This document shows positions 1-7,545 of a stretch of 14,811 bases of DNA, piece by piece. The translations under genes and the position numbers were made by a program. The stretch lies in the NCBI GenBank assembly GCA_031278675.1, contig JAITJY010000080.1:1-14811 (forward strand), in the 5' to 3' direction. This DNA comes from Bifidobacteriaceae bacterium (GTDB lineage Bacteria > Actinomycetota > Actinomycetes > Actinomycetales > WQXJ01). The notes under the pieces are model-generated. The model had not been told where the DNA came from and did not search any database. It was given only the letters and a program-made list of their open reading frames with translations. Numbering within the stretch: the first letter of the stretch is position 1; each line of letters begins with the position of its first letter.

Positions 1-964
1 CGTCTTTCACAATGATCACATCGGAGGGCCGCGTCGCGGCCCCAGAAGGCAGGTTCTCGGCCAGGCACAGATAAGCACTGACCTTGACCGGGACCTTCAG
101 CGTGGCCACCGCCAGCAACGCCTGAAAGACCGCAGCAGCACCCGCCATGTCATATTTCATGGTCGGCAACGAAGAACGTGGCTTAAGCGACAGACCACCC
201 GAATCGAAGGTGATACCCTTACCGACCAGTGCAATGTGACGCCGCGCCCGGCTCGGCGAATAAGTCGCCACCACCAACCGGGGCGGGTGGATAGAGCCCT
301 GGCCCACCGCGATCAGTCCACCATAGCCACCCTTGGCGAGCGCCGTCTCATCCAAGACCCGGACCTTGACGGAACTACCGCGCGCAGCGGCCTGGGCCGC
401 GTCAGCGAAGCTGGCCGGGTAGAGCCGGTTCGGCGGCTCGTTGACCCAGACGCGGGCGGCGCGAACCGCGCTCCCCAACACCCGGGCCCGCTCCAAGGCC
501 CGCTTGACGGCCTTCGACGGCGCGGCGTTGAGAGCGAAAACCAAGCGGACGGCATCGTGCGCGCCAAACAACGCCCCTTCGGCCAGGGCCGCCGCCAAAG
601 CTGGATTATCTGCGATCGGCAACATGTGCTCGAAAGCCAAACCGATCTCGGTGCTGGGCGCCGCCGCAGTGCTGGACCCTGACGGGCCAAGCGCGGCCAC
701 CCCAGCCCCCACGGCGCGGCGCAAGGCGGCGCCACCCGTGGCCTCACCCAACCCAACCACCGCGACCACGGGAGCGCTCACCGGGGCGTCGAGGCCGCCC
801 GCCGGGACCCGAACCACCTGGCCCTCTTGGCCGGTAAAACCGAGGGAAGACAGCAACTCGGCGCTGGCCAAACCGGTCAGACCTTCGCCGGGGCGAGCCC
901 CAGTCAAAACCACGGGGACATTGAGCGAACGGATATCGGCGCGGGCTACGGCTAGATCGGTCAT
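1..964 (-). CDS. pepA: Leucyl aminopeptidase (M17 family), 5' part only
   Basis: Cytosolic two-metal aminopeptidase that releases N-terminal residues from peptides. The reading frame is open from ATG at 964 down to the window edge, giving 321 residues of a protein that is normally about 490-500 aa. The N-terminal non-catalytic domain (about 1-170) is followed by the catalytic domain. The diagnostic motif GKGITFDSGG sits at residues 248-257, then Lys261, and MKYDMAG around 269-275. By analogy with E. coli PepA, Lys249, Asp254 and Asp272 are metal ligands and Lys261 is catalytic. LAENLPSGAATRPSD follows at about 301-315. The NTDAEGR-type motif with the remaining ligands lies outside the window. 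The gene is divergent from pyrD, with start codons only 11 bp apart. It has no Shine-Dalgarno sequence but a -10 hexamer placed for a leaderless mRNA. Confidence 0.93.
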   Translation of the reverse strand, partial: MTDLAVARADIRSLNVPVVLTGARPGEGLTGLASAELLSSLGFTGQEGQVVRVPAGGLDAPVSAPVVAVVGLGEATGGAALRRAVGAGVAALGPSGSSTAAAPSTEIGLAFEHMLPIADNPALAAALAEGALFGAHDAVRLVFALNAAPSKAVKRALERARVLGSAVRAARVWVNEPPNRLYPASFADAAQAAARGSSVKVRVLDETALAKGGYGGLIAVGQGSIHPPRLVVATYSPSRARRHIALVGKGITFDSGGLSLKPRSSLPTMKYDMAGAAAVFQALLAVATLKVPVKVSAYLCLAENLPSGAATRPSDVIIVKD

Positions 965-970
965 CAGGCC

Positions 971-976
971 ATGTTA
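971..976 (-). promoter_or_regulatory. Candidate leaderless -10 element of pepA
   Basis: Read on the minus strand the hexamer is TAACAT (TANNNT), with 6 nt between it and the pepA ATG. Transcription starting 7 nt after the hexamer would begin at the A of the ATG. No convincing -35 is seen. The hexamer lies against the 5' end of pyrD, so the two promoters must overlap. Confidence 0.5.
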
Positions 977-2037
977 TGACAGGTAGCCTGTTGAATGTGT
1001 ATCAGGTGTTGTTCGATTTGCTGTTGCGCCGCCTCGACCCCGAGCAGGCGCACCTCATGGCTCACAAACTGATCGAATGGGCGGGCCGGATCGCGCCGGC
1101 GCGGGCCGCGTTGAATTTGGCGGTGCGGTGGGCGGCGGGCGGCGGTGGACGGCCCACCTACCTGCTGGGACGCACCCTGCCTGGGCCGTTGGGGCTGGCG
1201 GCCGGGTTTGACAAGGACGCACGCGCCGTCCTGGGCCTGACCGCGCTGGGGTTCTCCTTCGTGGAGGTTGGCACCATCACGCGTTATCCGCAGGCCGGCA
1301 ACACCCCGCCCCGCCTGTGGCGTTACGTAGACCAGCGGGCGTTGCGCAACGCGATGGGCTTCAACAATGCCGGCGCGTCCCAGGCCGAACGCACTCTGCG
1401 CCGTCTGCGCGCCGCCCCGGGGGGCTGGAATTACATGGTTGGCGTCAACATCGGTAAGTCGAAGGTGACACCGACCGCCGATGCCGCCGCAGACTATTTC
1501 GCTTCCGCCGCCCGGCTCGCCCGGTACGCGGATTACCTGGTGGTGAACGTTTCTTCGCCGAACACACCGGGCTTGCGTGACCTCCAGGCCGCCAACGCGT
1601 TGCGTGGAGTGGCGGAGGCCGCCCGCGACGGCGCCGCCCGCTCGCTGGCGGGGACGGGCCGACGCGCCCCCGTGCCGGTGTTAGTCAAGTTGGCGCCGGA
1701 TTTGCCTGACGAAGGGGTGGACGATGCCGCCCGCCTGGTTCTCGAACTCGGCCTCGCCGGGGCCGTGGCGGTCAACACGACGATCAACCACGACCTGGGG
1801 CCAGGTGGCCTGTCCGGACCGGTACTGCGAGAACGCGGTTTGGCCGTGGTGGGGCGGTTGCGGGCCGCGCTCGGCCCCGAGGCCACCGTGATCGGGGTGG
1901 GCGGGATCACCACCCCAGCGGACATCACCGCCTACCTTGAGGCTGGCGCCAACGCCGTCCAGGCCTACACTGCGTTCATCTATGAGGGCCCGTTCTGGCC
2001 GGCCCGGGTTCAGCGGGGCGCCGCCCGCCTCAGCTAG
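976..2037 (+). CDS. pyrD: Dihydroorotate dehydrogenase (quinone), class 2
   Basis: Fourth step of UMP synthesis: oxidises dihydroorotate to orotate with FMN and passes electrons to membrane quinone. The 353-aa length fits class 2 enzymes. The N-terminal amphipathic segment typical of the membrane-associated class covers about residues 8-50 (VYQVLFDLLLRRLDPEQAH). The barrel then shows GLAAGFDKDA (73-82), GFNNAG (128-133), NVSSPNTPGLRDLQ (191-204) with Ser194 as the class 2 catalytic base, VKLAPDL (237-243), NTT (267-269), VGGI (308-311) and YTAFIYEGP (331-339). The start is uncertain. ATG 976 has no Shine-Dalgarno, and family alignment suggests the true start may be GTG 997 (protein beginning MYQVLF), 10 nt after AGGTAG at 981-986. 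The 3' end overlaps the convergent DUF3043 gene by 8 bp. Confidence 0.95.
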   Translation: MTGSLLNVYQVLFDLLLRRLDPEQAHLMAHKLIEWAGRIAPARAALNLAVRWAAGGGGRPTYLLGRTLPGPLGLAAGFDKDARAVLGLTALGFSFVEVGTITRYPQAGNTPPRLWRYVDQRALRNAMGFNNAGASQAERTLRRLRAAPGGWNYMVGVNIGKSKVTPTADAAADYFASAARLARYADYLVVNVSSPNTPGLRDLQAANALRGVAEAARDGAARSLAGTGRRAPVPVLVKLAPDLPDEGVDDAARLVLELGLAGAVAVNTTINHDLGPGGLSGPVLRERGLAVVGRLRAALGPEATVIGVGGITTPADITAYLEAGANAVQAYTAFIYEGPFWPARVQRGAARLS

Positions 2038-2617
2038 GGAACTCTCCCCGGCCCACCTGCGGGTGGGGCATCCGGTTGCGGCGGGGCTGCATGGAACGGT
2101 TGACGCCGTACCAGACTGAACCGCGGGGCACCTTGTCTTCGCCGAACTTGGCGACCAGGGCTCTTTTCAGTTGGCGCCCGCGCACAATCCCATCGCCGAT
2201 CACCGCGAACACGATCACGTACATGAACAACATGACATAGGAGGCGACCACCGGCTGCCACCGGATCAACACGAACAGGCAGATCAGGGAGCCGAGCGCC
2301 AAGAACACGATGTATTCGCCGATGGAACGGCGCGAGTCGATCCAGTCCCGGGTATAACGCCGCACTGGTCCCTTGTCCCGGAGCGGCAGATAACGTTCGT
2401 CACCGGTGCGCATCGCATGGTCGTAGCGTTCCCGCGCCTTGCGCCGCGCTTCTTTTTGTTGCTCTTTGGTCAAAGGAGTGGTTGGCCGGGCGCCCGCACC
2501 GCCGAGCGGCCGCTTCCGCGCGGCTTCGGCTTCTTTGCGGGTCGGGGTGGGCCGCCCCTTGCCCGGCGGTTTACTTTCATGGGTGGGAGCGGCGGTCTTG
2601 CCGGGCTTCAGGAACAC
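2030..2617 (-). CDS. DUF3043 family membrane protein
   Basis: Actinobacterial membrane protein of unknown function, 195 aa from a GTG start. The first 80 residues are a charged Lys/Arg/Pro-rich cytosolic region (KEQQKEARRKARERYD). Next comes the conserved core LPLRDKGPVRRYTRDWIDSRRS, then two hydrophobic segments (about IVFLALGSLICLFVLI and VVASYVMLFMYVIVFAVI), and a basic C-terminus (RGRQLKRALVAKFGEDKVPRG). The domain name comes from recognising the family pattern. No enzymatic motif is visible. The gene diverges from the M20 peptidase across 31 bp and ends inside the pyrD stop region. It has no Shine-Dalgarno; a TANNNT hexamer 7 nt before the GTG suggests a leaderless mRNA. Its position near pepA and erpA is common in actinobacteria. 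Confidence 0.85.
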   Translation of the reverse strand: MFLKPGKTAAPTHESKPPGKGRPTPTRKEAEAARKRPLGGAGARPTTPLTKEQQKEARRKARERYDHAMRTGDERYLPLRDKGPVRRYTRDWIDSRRSIGEYIVFLALGSLICLFVLIRWQPVVASYVMLFMYVIVFAVIGDGIVRGRQLKRALVAKFGEDKVPRGSVWYGVNRSMQPRRNRMPHPQVGRGEFPS

Positions 2618-2624
2618 GTCACCC

Positions 2625-2630
2625 AGCCTA
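2625..2630 (-). promoter_or_regulatory. Candidate -10 element of the DUF3043 gene
   Basis: On the minus strand the hexamer is TAGGCT (TANNNT), ending 7 nt before the GTG start. It shares the palindrome CCTATAGG (2627-2634) with a plus-strand hexamer facing the M20 gene, so the divergent promoters would interlock. Confidence 0.4.
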
Positions 2631-2636
2631 TAGGTT
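2631..2636 (+). promoter_or_regulatory. Candidate -10 element of the M20 peptidase gene
   Basis: TAGGTT (TANNNT) lies 12 nt before the ATG at 2649, which predicts a leader of about 6 nt. It overlaps the same CCTATAGG palindrome as the opposing hexamer. A short GGAG (2643-2646) lies very close to the ATG and may not act as a ribosome-binding site. Confidence 0.3.
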
Positions 2637-2648
2637 TACGGTGGAGCT

Positions 2649-4013
2649 ATGATCACTCGCGACGAACTCACCCAGCGGGTCGCCGACGGCTTCCCGGACG
2701 CCATCAACCAGCTTGGTTCACTGGTCCGCATTCCGTCTTTTGCTGGACCGACCGCGCCGCAAGGAGCGTTGGACCGCTCCGCAGAAAGGGTCGCTGAGCT
2801 GCTGCAAGGCGTCGGCGCGAGCGGTGTAGAGATTGTCCGGGCGGGGGGTGGGCCCGGTGTGATCGGGCAAATCGGGGCCGATCCGGCGGCCCGCACCGTT
2901 CTGCTCTACGCGCACCACGACGTCCAACCCGTCGCCGCCGATTGGTCCACTGACCCGTTTGAGCCGCAGATCAAAGACGGCCGGTTGTATGGGCGCGGCG
3001 CTGCGGACGATGCCGCCGGGATTGTCACGCACATCGGCGCCCTGGCCGCTTTGGGGCGCGACCTGCCCGTCAACGTGCGTTTCTTCATCGAGGGTGAAGA
3101 AGAATCCGGTTCGCCGACCTTCGGGAAGCTGTTGACCGAGCACCGGGCGGCGCTCGCGGCGGACATCGCCGTGATCGCCGATTCGGAGAACCGCGCCACC
3201 CACATCCCGTCGTTGACGACATCCTTGCGCGGGATTGCCGATCTGACCGTGACGCTGCGGGTGGCAGACCACGGCGTCCACAGCGGGATGTGGGGCGGGG
3301 CGTACTTGGACGCGCCAACTCTGGTGGCCCGGCTCATCGCGACCCTGCATGACGCAGACGGGGCGGTCGCCGTGGGAGGGCTGGAGCCGACCGGTCACAG
3401 CCCTGACGTGCTAACCGAAGCCGAGTTGCGCCGCTCAGCGGGGCTGGTCCCCAGCCTGCGGCTAGCCGGGCGCGGTACGCTCAGCGACCGGGTGTGGTGG
3501 GGGCCGGCCATCACGGTCACGGGGTTTGATGCGACCAGTGTGGCGGACGCCTCGAACACACTCCAAAGCGAGGCGCGAGCCAGGCTGTCGCTGCGGGTGC
3601 CCCCGGGATTAGACCCGCGAGTGGCGCAAACAGCTTTGCGGGATCATCTGGTGGCGCACGCGCCGTTCGGCGCGGAACTGACCATTGATCTGGGCGCGAG
3701 CGGACAGGGGTTCAAAGCGGACACGTCCGGGATTGGTTATGCGGCGGCGAGTCGCGCCCTCACCGAAGCGTTCGGTGCGCCGGTCGAGCCGTTAGGCCAG
3801 GGCGGTTCAATCCCGCTGGCACCAGAACTGAGCACTGTCTTCCCCGACATGGAAGTGCTGATCACCGGGGTCGAAGACCCGGCCTCGCGGGCGCACGCCG
3901 GCGACGAGTCCGTCTCGCTCGCCATGTTGCGCCGCACCATTTTGGCCGAGGCACTGTTGTTGACATACCTCGGGACGCCTTCAGTTCCCCCGGCCAATGC
4001 CGCCCGCCGCTGA
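2649..4013 (+). CDS. M20 family metallopeptidase (dipeptidase / carnosinase-like)
   Basis: Cytosolic di-zinc hydrolase of the M20 family, 454 aa, in the group with CNDP-type dipeptidases. Visible motifs are YAHHDVQP (87-94) with His89 as metal ligand and Asp91 assisting, GRGAADD (115-121) with bridging Asp120, and EGEEESGS (148-155) with Glu151 as probable base and Glu152 as ligand. They continue with Asp178 in IADSE, HSGMWGG (211-217) from the dimerisation lid domain, and AHAGDES (415-421) with terminal ligand His416. All expected metal residues are present, so the enzyme should be active. Substrate cannot be read from sequence; dipeptides or short peptides are likely. The last 17 bp overlap the alpha/beta hydrolase start, suggesting co-transcription. 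Its sense is opposite to the DUF3043 gene. Confidence 0.9.
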   Translation: MITRDELTQRVADGFPDAINQLGSLVRIPSFAGPTAPQGALDRSAERVAELLQGVGASGVEIVRAGGGPGVIGQIGADPAARTVLLYAHHDVQPVAADWSTDPFEPQIKDGRLYGRGAADDAAGIVTHIGALAALGRDLPVNVRFFIEGEEESGSPTFGKLLTEHRAALAADIAVIADSENRATHIPSLTTSLRGIADLTVTLRVADHGVHSGMWGGAYLDAPTLVARLIATLHDADGAVAVGGLEPTGHSPDVLTEAELRRSAGLVPSLRLAGRGTLSDRVWWGPAITVTGFDATSVADASNTLQSEARARLSLRVPPGLDPRVAQTALRDHLVAHAPFGAELTIDLGASGQGFKADTSGIGYAAASRALTEAFGAPVEPLGQGGSIPLAPELSTVFPDMEVLITGVEDPASRAHAGDESVSLAMLRRTILAEALLLTYLGTPSVPPANAARR

Positions 4014-4752
4014 TCCCCGCCCCGGGACGGGGGAGTACTTGGGTGAACTGGCCGCCCGGATCGAGGGCGCCGGGCCACCCGTGGTGTTGCTGCACGGCAA
4101 CTCCGAGGACTGGTCGGTGTTCGACGCGGTGATTCCGCTCCTGGACGGATTCACCACGATCTCGCTGGACTCACGCGGGCACGGGCGTAGCCCGCGCGGG
4201 AACAAGGCACTGAGTCTGCGCCAACTCGCGATCGACACCTGCCGGGCCATGCTGGAGTATCGGGCGCGTTGCGCCGGGGGCAGGCCCGTCACCTTCGGGC
4301 TGATCGGGTTCTCTGACGGCGCCAACATTGGGCTCGAAATTGCTGTCCACCGGCCAGACCTGTTGGCTGCCCAGGTGCTGCTCGGCGGAAACGTCACCCC
4401 GGCCGCTTTGCGGCCGCTGACCAACGCCGGCATCTTGGTGGCCTACTGGGCTACGCGCGTGGCGGGAGCAGTTAGTGCGGGAGCGCGGCATCGTTCACAG
4501 GTGCTTGGGTTGATGGTGGGCCAACCGAATGTGACGCGGGCCCAACTCGAAGCGGTCAGCGTGCCGACCATGGTGATGGTGGGCCAGCGGGATGTGGTAC
4601 CGCGGCGCGAATCACAGCGGGTGGCGCAACTAATCCCCGGCGCCGAATGGGTTGAATTGACCGGCCAGGGGCACATGCTGCCGCGCTCCGCACCTAAGCT
4701 GGTAGCTGAATTGGCGAGCGGGTTTTTGGGTCCGCGCCTCGTCGGCGGGTAA
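3997..4752 (+). CDS. Alpha/beta hydrolase
   Basis: Alpha/beta-hydrolase fold protein, 251 aa, probably cytosolic (no signal peptide). The oxyanion-hole region VVLLHGNSEDW is at 29-39 and a DSRGHGRS strand-loop at 58-65. The nucleophile elbow is GFSDG (104-108) with Ser106. The probable acid is Asp199 (VGQRDVV) and the probable base His226 (GQGHMLP), a complete triad. Substrate is unknown. The ATG at 3997 overlaps the peptidase gene by 17 bp and has no clear Shine-Dalgarno. A start slightly downstream is possible, because the first 12-18 residues are not conserved-looking and TTG 4039 follows a GGGAG run. The arrangement suggests translational coupling to the M20 gene. Confidence 0.85.
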   Translation: MPPAADPRPGTGEYLGELAARIEGAGPPVVLLHGNSEDWSVFDAVIPLLDGFTTISLDSRGHGRSPRGNKALSLRQLAIDTCRAMLEYRARCAGGRPVTFGLIGFSDGANIGLEIAVHRPDLLAAQVLLGGNVTPAALRPLTNAGILVAYWATRVAGAVSAGARHRSQVLGLMVGQPNVTRAQLEAVSVPTMVMVGQRDVVPRRESQRVAQLIPGAEWVELTGQGHMLPRSAPKLVAELASGFLGPRLVGG

Positions 4753-4755
4753 GGT
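4750..4755 (+). promoter_or_regulatory. Weak candidate -10 element of erpA
   Basis: TAAGGT (TANNNT) overlaps the hydrolase stop codon, with TTGGGT about 18 nt upstream (4726-4731). This would give a leader of about 30 nt that carries the AAGGAG ribosome-binding site. Both boxes are poor matches to consensus. Confidence 0.25.
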
Positions 4756-4793
4756 AACGCTAGCGGAACTGATCTGATCGAAGGAGCCCAGCT

Positions 4794-5144
4794 ATGACGG
4801 AAACGGTCACCACAACCGCCCACGGCGTTGCACTGACGCCTGCGGCGGCGGCCAAGGTCAAGGAACTGCTTGGCCGCGAAGACAACCCGGCCCTGAAGCT
4901 GCGGCTCGCCGTTGAGGCAGGCGGTTGTGCGGGCATGATGTATGACCTCGGATTCGACGATGCGTCCCTAGAAGGGGACACCGTCGTGGAGTTCGACGGC
5001 GTCCCTTTGGTGGTGGATCAACTGTCGGCCCCGCTGGTCAATGGCGCGGTGATCGACTTCGAGGACACCATCTCTGCTCAAGGGTTCTCGATCGACAACC
5101 CGAACGCGCGTCAGGGTTGTGCCTGCGGCAACTCTTTTTGCTGA
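4794..5144 (+). CDS. erpA: Iron-sulfur cluster insertion protein (HesB/IscA/ErpA family)
   Basis: A-type Fe-S carrier that delivers clusters to apo-enzymes. The 116-aa length is typical. The three conserved cysteines of the family are Cys45 (EAGGCAGM) and Cys109/Cys111 (QGCACGNSF). The protein ends with an extra terminal Cys116, a variation worth noting. The start is well supported: AAGGAG at 4781-4786 with a 7-nt spacer, the best ribosome-binding site in the window. The gene stands 41 bp after the hydrolase and ends 18 bp before the convergent sodA stop. The family also includes IscA and SufA. The name erpA rests on the usual single A-type protein at this place in actinobacteria. Confidence 0.88.
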   Translation: MTETVTTTAHGVALTPAAAAKVKELLGREDNPALKLRLAVEAGGCAGMMYDLGFDDASLEGDTVVEFDGVPLVVDQLSAPLVNGAVIDFEDTISAQGFSIDNPNARQGCACGNSFC

Positions 5145-5162
5145 AGCCCAGGCCGGCCGCAG

Positions 5163-5762
5163 TTAGCTCCGCGCCTGCGCGTAGCGCGCCGCGACATCTT
5201 CCCAGTTGACTAGGTGCCAAAACGCCTTGACGTAATCCGCCTTGACGTTGAGGTAGTCCAGGTAGAAGGCGTGCTCCCACATGTCTACCACCAGCAGCGG
5301 CGTGAGGCCGGCCGAGAGGTTCGACTGGTGGTCGTAGAGTTGGTTGACCAGCAGCGTTTGCCCGAGGGGCTCCCAGGTGAGCATGGCCCAGCCGGAGCCT
5401 TGGATCCCAGTGGCGGCGGCCGTGAACTGGGCCTTGAACGCCTCAAAGCTGCCGAACTGGGTGACGATGGCGTCAGCTAGTTCGCCGGCGGGCTCCAGTG
5501 GCGCATCGGGGGTCAAGTTGCGCCAGAACACCGAGTGGTTGACGTGACCGGCCACGTTGAATGCCAGGTCCTTTTCGAGTTTGGGCAGCGCCGCATAGTT
5601 TCCTTGATCGCGGGCGCTCGCTAGCTGTTCCAACGCAGTATTCGCGCCCGCCACATAGGCGGCGTGATGCTTGTCGTGGTGCAACTCCATGATCCGGGCC
5701 GAGATGTAGGGCTCGAGCGCCGAGTAGTCATACGGCAAATCCGGGAGTGTGTAGAGAGCCAT
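5163..5762 (-). CDS. sodA: Superoxide dismutase, Fe/Mn family
   Basis: Converts superoxide to oxygen and hydrogen peroxide. The 199-aa length and both domains are typical. Metal ligands by homology are His28 (MELHHDKHH), His76 (GHVNHSVFW), and Asp160 and His164 (DMWEHAFYLDY). The second-sphere pattern is Gly72 plus Gln146 (YDHQSN), with His145 beside it as in the mycobacterial enzyme. It looks like the Mn-type arrangement, but metal use cannot be decided because mycobacterial homologues use iron. No signal peptide is present. The ATG is preceded by GGAAGGGG with a 4-nt spacer. The leader carries three CCAAA steps. No close TANNNT is seen, so its promoter is unlike the leaderless ones nearby. 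Confidence 0.95.
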   Translation of the reverse strand: MALYTLPDLPYDYSALEPYISARIMELHHDKHHAAYVAGANTALEQLASARDQGNYAALPKLEKDLAFNVAGHVNHSVFWRNLTPDAPLEPAGELADAIVTQFGSFEAFKAQFTAAATGIQGSGWAMLTWEPLGQTLLVNQLYDHQSNLSAGLTPLLVVDMWEHAFYLDYLNVKADYVKAFWHLVNWEDVAARYAQARS

Positions 5763-5919
5763 TGGTCCCCTTCCAATTTGGTTTGGTTTGTGGTAGCTGA
5801 GTTATGGTCACCGGCTCTTCATTAGACCACAGTTGGCGGAGGCGGGCATCCCACGCTCCAACATCTGCTCGCTACGGCGATCCTCGGCAGATCGAGGCTT
5901 AGCTGCCAGCGGCGCCGGG

Positions 5920-5925
5920 TAGCAT
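5920..5925 (+). promoter_or_regulatory. Candidate leaderless -10 element of the receiver/trpD operon
   Basis: TAGCAT (TANNNT) ends 6 nt before the ATG at 5932, so transcription would begin at the start codon. No Shine-Dalgarno precedes that ATG. No clear -35 is present. Confidence 0.5.
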
Positions 5926-5931
5926 TTAGCT

Positions 5932-6369
5932 ATGACTGTTTCAGCGCCCACTGCTCAGCTTGCCGCTCCGGCCGGCCGCGTCTCGGCCGCCCGGATCTTG
6001 CTCTACAGCGACAATGCGCTTGTCCGCGACCTGGTGCGCGGCACCATTGGGGAGACCATCGGGGCGGATGCCCGCCCACTGGTCTGGACACAGGTCGCCA
6101 CGTCCGCGATCGCGATGCACGAATGCCACACCGGCCGCTTCGACCTGGTGGTGATAGACAACGAGACAACCAAACTGGGCGGCGTTGGCCTGGTCCGCCA
6201 GATGCGGGCCGAACTGGGGTGGCAGCCCGTGGTGCTGCTGCTCCTTGCCCGGCCCCAGGATGCGTGGCTGGCGGCCTGGTCCGGCGCGGATGCTGCCCTG
6301 CTCCAACCCGTCGCTCCGCCGGTGCTCGTGGCCGAAGTGGCCAAGCTGCTCGGCGTGCCGGAGGTCTAG
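5932..6369 (+). CDS. Degenerate response-regulator receiver-domain protein
   Basis: A 145-aa protein made of a single CheY-like fold preceded by about 20 Ala-rich residues, with no DNA-binding output domain. The phospho-acceptor position is kept: Asp76 in FDLVVIDNE. The acidic pocket is reduced to Asp27 (LLYSDNALV). The switch Thr/Ser is replaced by Leu105 (VLLLLARPQ), and the invariant Lys of the KP motif is replaced by Gln125 (LLQPVAPP). Loss of the Lys and Thr suggests it does not switch by ordinary phosphorylation, or works as a protein-interaction module. It ends 5 nt before trpD and probably shares a transcript. Similar small proteins beside trpD occur in actinobacteria; the role is unknown. 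Confidence 0.78.
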   Translation: MTVSAPTAQLAAPAGRVSAARILLYSDNALVRDLVRGTIGETIGADARPLVWTQVATSAIAMHECHTGRFDLVVIDNETTKLGGVGLVRQMRAELGWQPVVLLLLARPQDAWLAAWSGADAALLQPVAPPVLVAEVAKLLGVPEV

Positions 6370-6374
6370 GCGCC

Positions 6375-7424
6375 GTGGCGGCGCCGGAGGCGACCTGGCG
6401 CGACCTGATCGCCGCGCTGATCGCGGGCCGTGACCTGACCACGGCTGAGGCGTCCTGGGCGATGGATGAGGTCATGAGCGGCAACGCTTCCCCCGTCCAA
6501 TTGGCGGGCCTCTTGGTGGCGCTGCGCGCCAAAGGCGAAACGGTAGAAGAACTCAACGGGTTGGCTGATGCGATGCTCTCGCACGCCGTTGCGATCGACC
6601 TGCCGCATGATGCGATAGACATTGTTGGCACCGGCGGTGACCGGGCTTTTACCGTGAACGTGTCAACCATGGCTGCCCTGGTGGTGGCGGGCACGGGCGC
6701 GAGGGTGGTCAAACATGGCAACCGGGCGGCATCGTCCAAGTCTGGCAGCGCTGACGTGTTGGAGGCGCTGGGCGTCAACCTGGCGCTGGGGGTGGCGCGG
6801 ATCCGGGAGGTGTTCGCGGAGGTCGGCATCGCTTTCCTGTTTGCTCAGGTGTTCCACCCGTCAATGCGGCACGCGGCGGTCGCGCGGCGCGAACTTGGCA
6901 TTGCCACGGTGTTCAACTTCCTGGGGCCGCTGACCAACCCGGCCCGGCCCCGGGCTTGCGCCATTGGCTGCACCGACCGGACCATGGCGCCCCTGATGGC
7001 GGGCACTTTGGCGGCGCGGGGCGCGGGGGCGCTCGTGTTCCGTGGCGCGGCGGATGGGCTCGACGAGATGGCCGCGACCGGCCCGATCGAGGTGTGGGAG
7101 ACCAGCGGCGGGGCGGTCACCTACACGCTGGTCGACCCGGTGGCGGACCTCGGTTTACCGCAGATCGCCGTGGCAGATTTGCGCGGCGCCGATGCCGCCC
7201 ACAACGCCGCCGTGACCCGCCGCGTCTTGGCTGGGGCTGGTGGGCCGATCCGTGAGACTGTGTTGCTGAACGCGGCAGCGGGGCTGGTCGCAGCCGGGGG
7301 CGGGCCCTCGGGTGGCTCTTTGGCGGCCCGGCTCCTGGCCGGGATGGAACAAGCCGCTGCCGCCTTGGATGATGGGCGCGCCGCAGACGTGCTGGACCGC
7401 TGGGCGGCGGCGACCCGCCGCTGA
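6375..7424 (+). CDS. trpD: Anthranilate phosphoribosyltransferase
   Basis: Second committed step of tryptophan synthesis: joins anthranilate to PRPP. Starting at GTG 6375 it is 349 aa, the normal family length. PRPP and Mg motifs are complete: GTGGD (85-89), NVST (95-98), KHGNRAASSKSGSADVLEALG (113-133), NFLGPLTNPA (181-190), and metal residues Asp230-Glu231 in DGLDEM. Anthranilate-site Arg172 (VARRELG) is present, so it is a catalytic TrpD and not a TrpD2-type nucleic-acid-binding paralogue. The open frame extends upstream to 6123, but that part overlaps the receiver gene and makes no family match. GTG 6375 is 5 nt after the receiver stop, consistent with translational coupling. No other trp gene is nearby, as is common for actinobacterial trpD copies. 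Confidence 0.94.
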   Translation: MAAPEATWRDLIAALIAGRDLTTAEASWAMDEVMSGNASPVQLAGLLVALRAKGETVEELNGLADAMLSHAVAIDLPHDAIDIVGTGGDRAFTVNVSTMAALVVAGTGARVVKHGNRAASSKSGSADVLEALGVNLALGVARIREVFAEVGIAFLFAQVFHPSMRHAAVARRELGIATVFNFLGPLTNPARPRACAIGCTDRTMAPLMAGTLAARGAGALVFRGAADGLDEMAATGPIEVWETSGGAVTYTLVDPVADLGLPQIAVADLRGADAAHNAAVTRRVLAGAGGPIRETVLLNAAAGLVAAGGGPSGGSLAARLLAGMEQAAAALDDGRAADVLDRWAAATRR

Positions 7425-7545
7425 GCGCCGGGGGCAGGGCGCGGGGGCAAGTGCCGGCGCGGCTGGAAGGTGGCTTGTTGAGCTGACCGGGGGCGTCCAG
7501 CGTGCCTGGCTGGGGCGGCGCAGTAGGCGAGGGCGGCGGGTGCGC

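Noticed and set aside
236..986. Plus-strand open frames (148 and 181 aa) opposite pepA
   Set aside because: Antisense to a clear pepA frame, with low-complexity Arg/Ala/Pro composition and no family pattern.
6123..6374. Upstream extension of trpD
   Set aside because: Overlaps the receiver gene in another frame and does not resemble TrpD. GTG 6375 gives the normal length.
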